Assembly (NCBI RefSeq): GCF_900240285.1
Contig: NZ_OESS01000003.1
Span: forward strand, 124,001-188,000
DNA length: 64,000 bases
From: Halobacillus sp. Marseille-P3879
GTDB taxonomy: Bacteria > Bacillota > Bacilli > Bacillales > Halobacillaceae
Direction: 5' to 3'
Program-made: the position numbers and the translations under genes
Notes under the pieces: model-generated
Told to the model about the DNA's origin: nothing
Databases searched by the model: none
The model's input: only the letters and a program-made list of their open reading frames with translations
Part shown: one piece after another, positions 62,546 to 64,000 of the stretch
Layout: the number at the start of each line of letters is the position of its first letter
How positions within the stretch are numbered: the first letter of the stretch is position 1

Positions 62546-63439
62546 ATGTTTAAAGATCAGACGGTTCAACTGGGGATTTGCCCAATCGGCTGGACTAATG
62601 ATGATATGCCTGAATTAGGGAGCGGGAATACTTTTGAACAGTGTGTCAGTGAAATGGCACTAGCAGGATTTGAGGGAACAGAAGTAGGTAATAAATATCC
62701 AAAGGATCCACAGCAGTTAAGGAAAGCACTTGAATTACGGCATCTGCAAATTGCCAGTGCATGGTTTAGTTCCTTCCTCACTACCCGTCCTTTTCAGGAG
62801 ACAGAGGAAGCTTTCATAAAACATCGTGATTTTCTTCATGAAATGGGTGCTGAAGTTATAGTAGTATCTGAACAGGGGCGCAGTATTCAAAAAGAGGATG
62901 TTCCTTTATTTGAAGCTAAGCCTCATTTCAATGAAGAAGAATGGGAACGTTTAGCTGAAGGTTTAAACCTTCTCGGTGAGCATGCTCATGAGAAAGGGAT
63001 GAATATTGTATTTCATCATCACATGGGTACAGGTGTACAGACAAAAGATGAAATCGATAAGCTGATGAATATCACAGATGAAGACAAGGTCTCTCTTCTA
63101 TTTGACACGGGACACCTTTATTTATCTGGTGAGGATCCACTGGATGTGTTAAAACTGCATTTGCCCCGGATCAAACATGTTCATTTAAAAGATGTTAGAG
63201 ATAATGTTGCAGCACAGGTCCGGCAGAAAAAGACGCCATTTCTTGAAGGCGTAAAAGAAGGGATGTTTACAGTGCCGGGAAACGGAGACATTGACTTTGG
63301 TCCGATTTTTGAAACGTTAGCCCACCGGGATTATAGAGGATGGATGCTGGTTGAAGCTGAACAGGATCCGGCAAAAGCCAACCCCCTGGAACAAGCTATT
63401 ATTGCCCGGAATTATATAAGAGAAAAAGCGAAGATTTAG
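62546..63439 (+). CDS. iolE: inosose dehydratase (2-keto-myo-inositol dehydratase)
   Basis: A 297-residue TIM-barrel metalloenzyme that dehydrates 2-keto-inositol. The start '[17 protein letters not shown]' and the metal-site segments '[17 protein letters not shown]', '[15 protein letters not shown]' and '[13 protein letters not shown]' are typical of IolE. ATG 62546 follows GTAGGAGGC. It is cut off from iolCA by the repeat element and has its own leader with a candidate cre site, so it is probably expressed as a separate unit. Confidence 0.95.
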   Translation: MFKDQTVQLGICPIGWTNDDMPELGSGNTFEQCVSEMALAGFEGTEVGNKYPKDPQQLRKALELRHLQIASAWFSSFLTTRPFQETEEAFIKHRDFLHEMGAEVIVVSEQGRSIQKEDVPLFEAKPHFNEEEWERLAEGLNLLGEHAHEKGMNIVFHHHMGTGVQTKDEIDKLMNITDEDKVSLLFDTGHLYLSGEDPLDVLKLHLPRIKHVHLKDVRDNVAAQVRQKKTPFLEGVKEGMFTVPGNGDIDFGPIFETLAHRDYRGWMLVEAEQDPAKANPLEQAIIARNYIREKAKI

Positions 63440-63465
63440 TATTGAATTTATTGAGTGTTAACAAA

Positions 63466-63497
63466 AAAAGTTTCTCCCTAGATAGAGAAGCTTTTTT
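63466..63497 (+). terminator. intrinsic terminator after iolE
   Basis: AAAGTTTCTC pairs with GAGAAGCTTT (one G-T pair), followed by TTTTTT. Confidence 0.8.
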
Positions 63498-63611
63498 GTA
63501 TTTGTATAGATCATTTATCTTGGATAAAAAGTGTTGAATGAAGGTTAGTAAATATCAACAAGGACCTGAACGAGGTGGGGACTGCTTTATTCTGCACTAC
63601 ACATGCTTTTT

Positions 63612-63625
63612 TGTAAACGTTACTA
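63612..63625. promoter_or_regulatory. cre-like sequence between convergent genes
   Basis: TGTAAACGTTACTA has two mismatches to the cre consensus. No start codon follows within range, so it may be fortuitous. Confidence 0.2.
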
Positions 63626-63675
63626 ACACTACGCTTAGTGGTTGGAATAGTCCCTTCTGCTCCTCTGCCAATAAA

Positions 63676-63706
63676 AGAGAGGAAAGCCCAATGGGCTTTC
63701 CTCTCT
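63676..63706. terminator. terminator of the minus-strand dihydrouridine synthase gene
   Basis: AGAGAGGAAAGCCC pairs perfectly with GGGCTTTCCTCTCT around a 3-base loop, with T run on the minus strand. Confidence 0.85.
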
Positions 63707-63714
63707 AAAAAGAC

Positions 63715-63999
63715 TTACCTCGAAACAGAAAAACTTTTTTCTTCCGTTACTCCACCATATTCTTCTTTAAACTCATCAAGCAGTGCACGTACTTCCTCGG
63801 TGGATTTCGTGCTCATCAGCTGATTCCTTAACTCACTTGCTCCCCGGAAACCGCGGACATATATCTTGAAGAAGCGGAGAAGCGGCTTGAAAAGACGCGG
63901 CTCAAGTTCTTCGGAATATTTATCATGCAGATCGAGCTGCAGGCGAAGGAGGTCAAGTAGTTCTTCGCTTGTGTGCTCTTTCTTTTCTTTTTCAAAAGC
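63715..63999 (-). CDS. tRNA-dihydrouridine synthase, C-terminal part (gene continues past the window)
   Basis: The last 94 residues of a Dus-family protein on the minus strand, with a stop at 63715-63717; the start is beyond base 64000. The sequence '[20 protein letters not shown]', then '[20 protein letters not shown]' and '[16 protein letters not shown]', fits the helical C-terminal domain of Bacillus-type tRNA-dihydrouridine synthases, which reduce uridines in tRNA with FMN. The catalytic barrel is not visible, so the identification rests on this tail. It is a housekeeping gene marking the end of the accessory region. Confidence 0.72.
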   Translation of the reverse strand, partial: AFEKEKKEHTSEELLDLLRLQLDLHDKYSEELEPRLFKPLLRFFKIYVRGFRGASELRNQLMSTKSTEEVRALLDEFKEEYGGVTEEKSFSVSR

Positions 64000-64000
64000 A

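Noticed and set aside
63612-63625. cre site downstream of iolE
   Set aside because: It has two mismatches and no gene starts nearby. I keep it only as a low-confidence site.

Overview
This is a chromosomal segment of a low-GC, Gram-positive, Bacillus-type bacterium. The evidence is strong AGGAGG ribosome binding sites, frequent TTG and GTG starts, B. subtilis-type iol proteins, CcpA-type cre boxes and a Bacillaceae-style intergenic element. A halotolerant Bacillaceae genus (Halobacillus/Virgibacillus-like) is my guess and cannot be proven here. Nearly everything is accessory carbon catabolism. There are no rRNA or tRNA genes, no CRISPR array, and no intact insertion sequence.

Region 1 (1-7705): a sugar or polyol ABC uptake operon (binding protein cut by the window edge, dehydrogenase, RbsA-type ATPase, RbsC-type permease, sugar isomerase/epimerase). 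It is followed by a 675-residue LacI-type regulator whose C-terminal half is a second copy of the operon's own binding protein.

Region 2 (8476-18944): an orphan response regulator, then XdhC- and MocA-type maturation factors, a three-subunit molybdenum hydroxylase with a CoxG-like protein, an acyl-CoA ligase, a crotonase-family protein and a BenE-type transporter. The set matches the 2-furoate pathway (HmfABCDE type) better than CO or xanthine oxidation.

Region 3 (19444-26370): a tripartite tricarboxylate transporter (TctCAB), a LysR regulator and a PrpF-family isomerase, then two wrecked genes (an MFS transporter tail and a catE-like extradiol dioxygenase).

Region 4 (26702-42067): aromatic-acid catabolism. 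It holds a thiolase, a 3-hydroxyacyl-CoA dehydrogenase/enoyl-CoA hydratase fusion, two IclR regulators plus one broken IclR gene, two CoA ligases, a permease, a hotdog thioesterase, a flavin hydroxylase, an unknown protein, an FAH-family hydrolase, a DinB-fold protein and gentisate 1,2-dioxygenase. I infer a CoA-thioester route (ligase, ring hydroxylase, thioesterase) to gentisate, then ring cleavage, isomerisation probably by the DinB protein, and hydrolysis. A directional motif GTTCCATATA-n-AAGAATT sits about 80-110 bp upstream of several of these transcription units.

Region 5 (42303-47731): housekeeping-like genes (a TelA-family protein and partner, a Na+/Ca2+-type exchanger with a duplicated leader, small unknown proteins, a tautomerase).

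Region 6 (47925-63439): a complete but rearranged myo-inositol locus (iolR, B, D, T, G, H, I, J, S, an unknown membrane protein, C, A, E) with candidate IolR and cre sites. The 3' end of a tRNA-dihydrouridine synthase gene closes the window on the minus strand.
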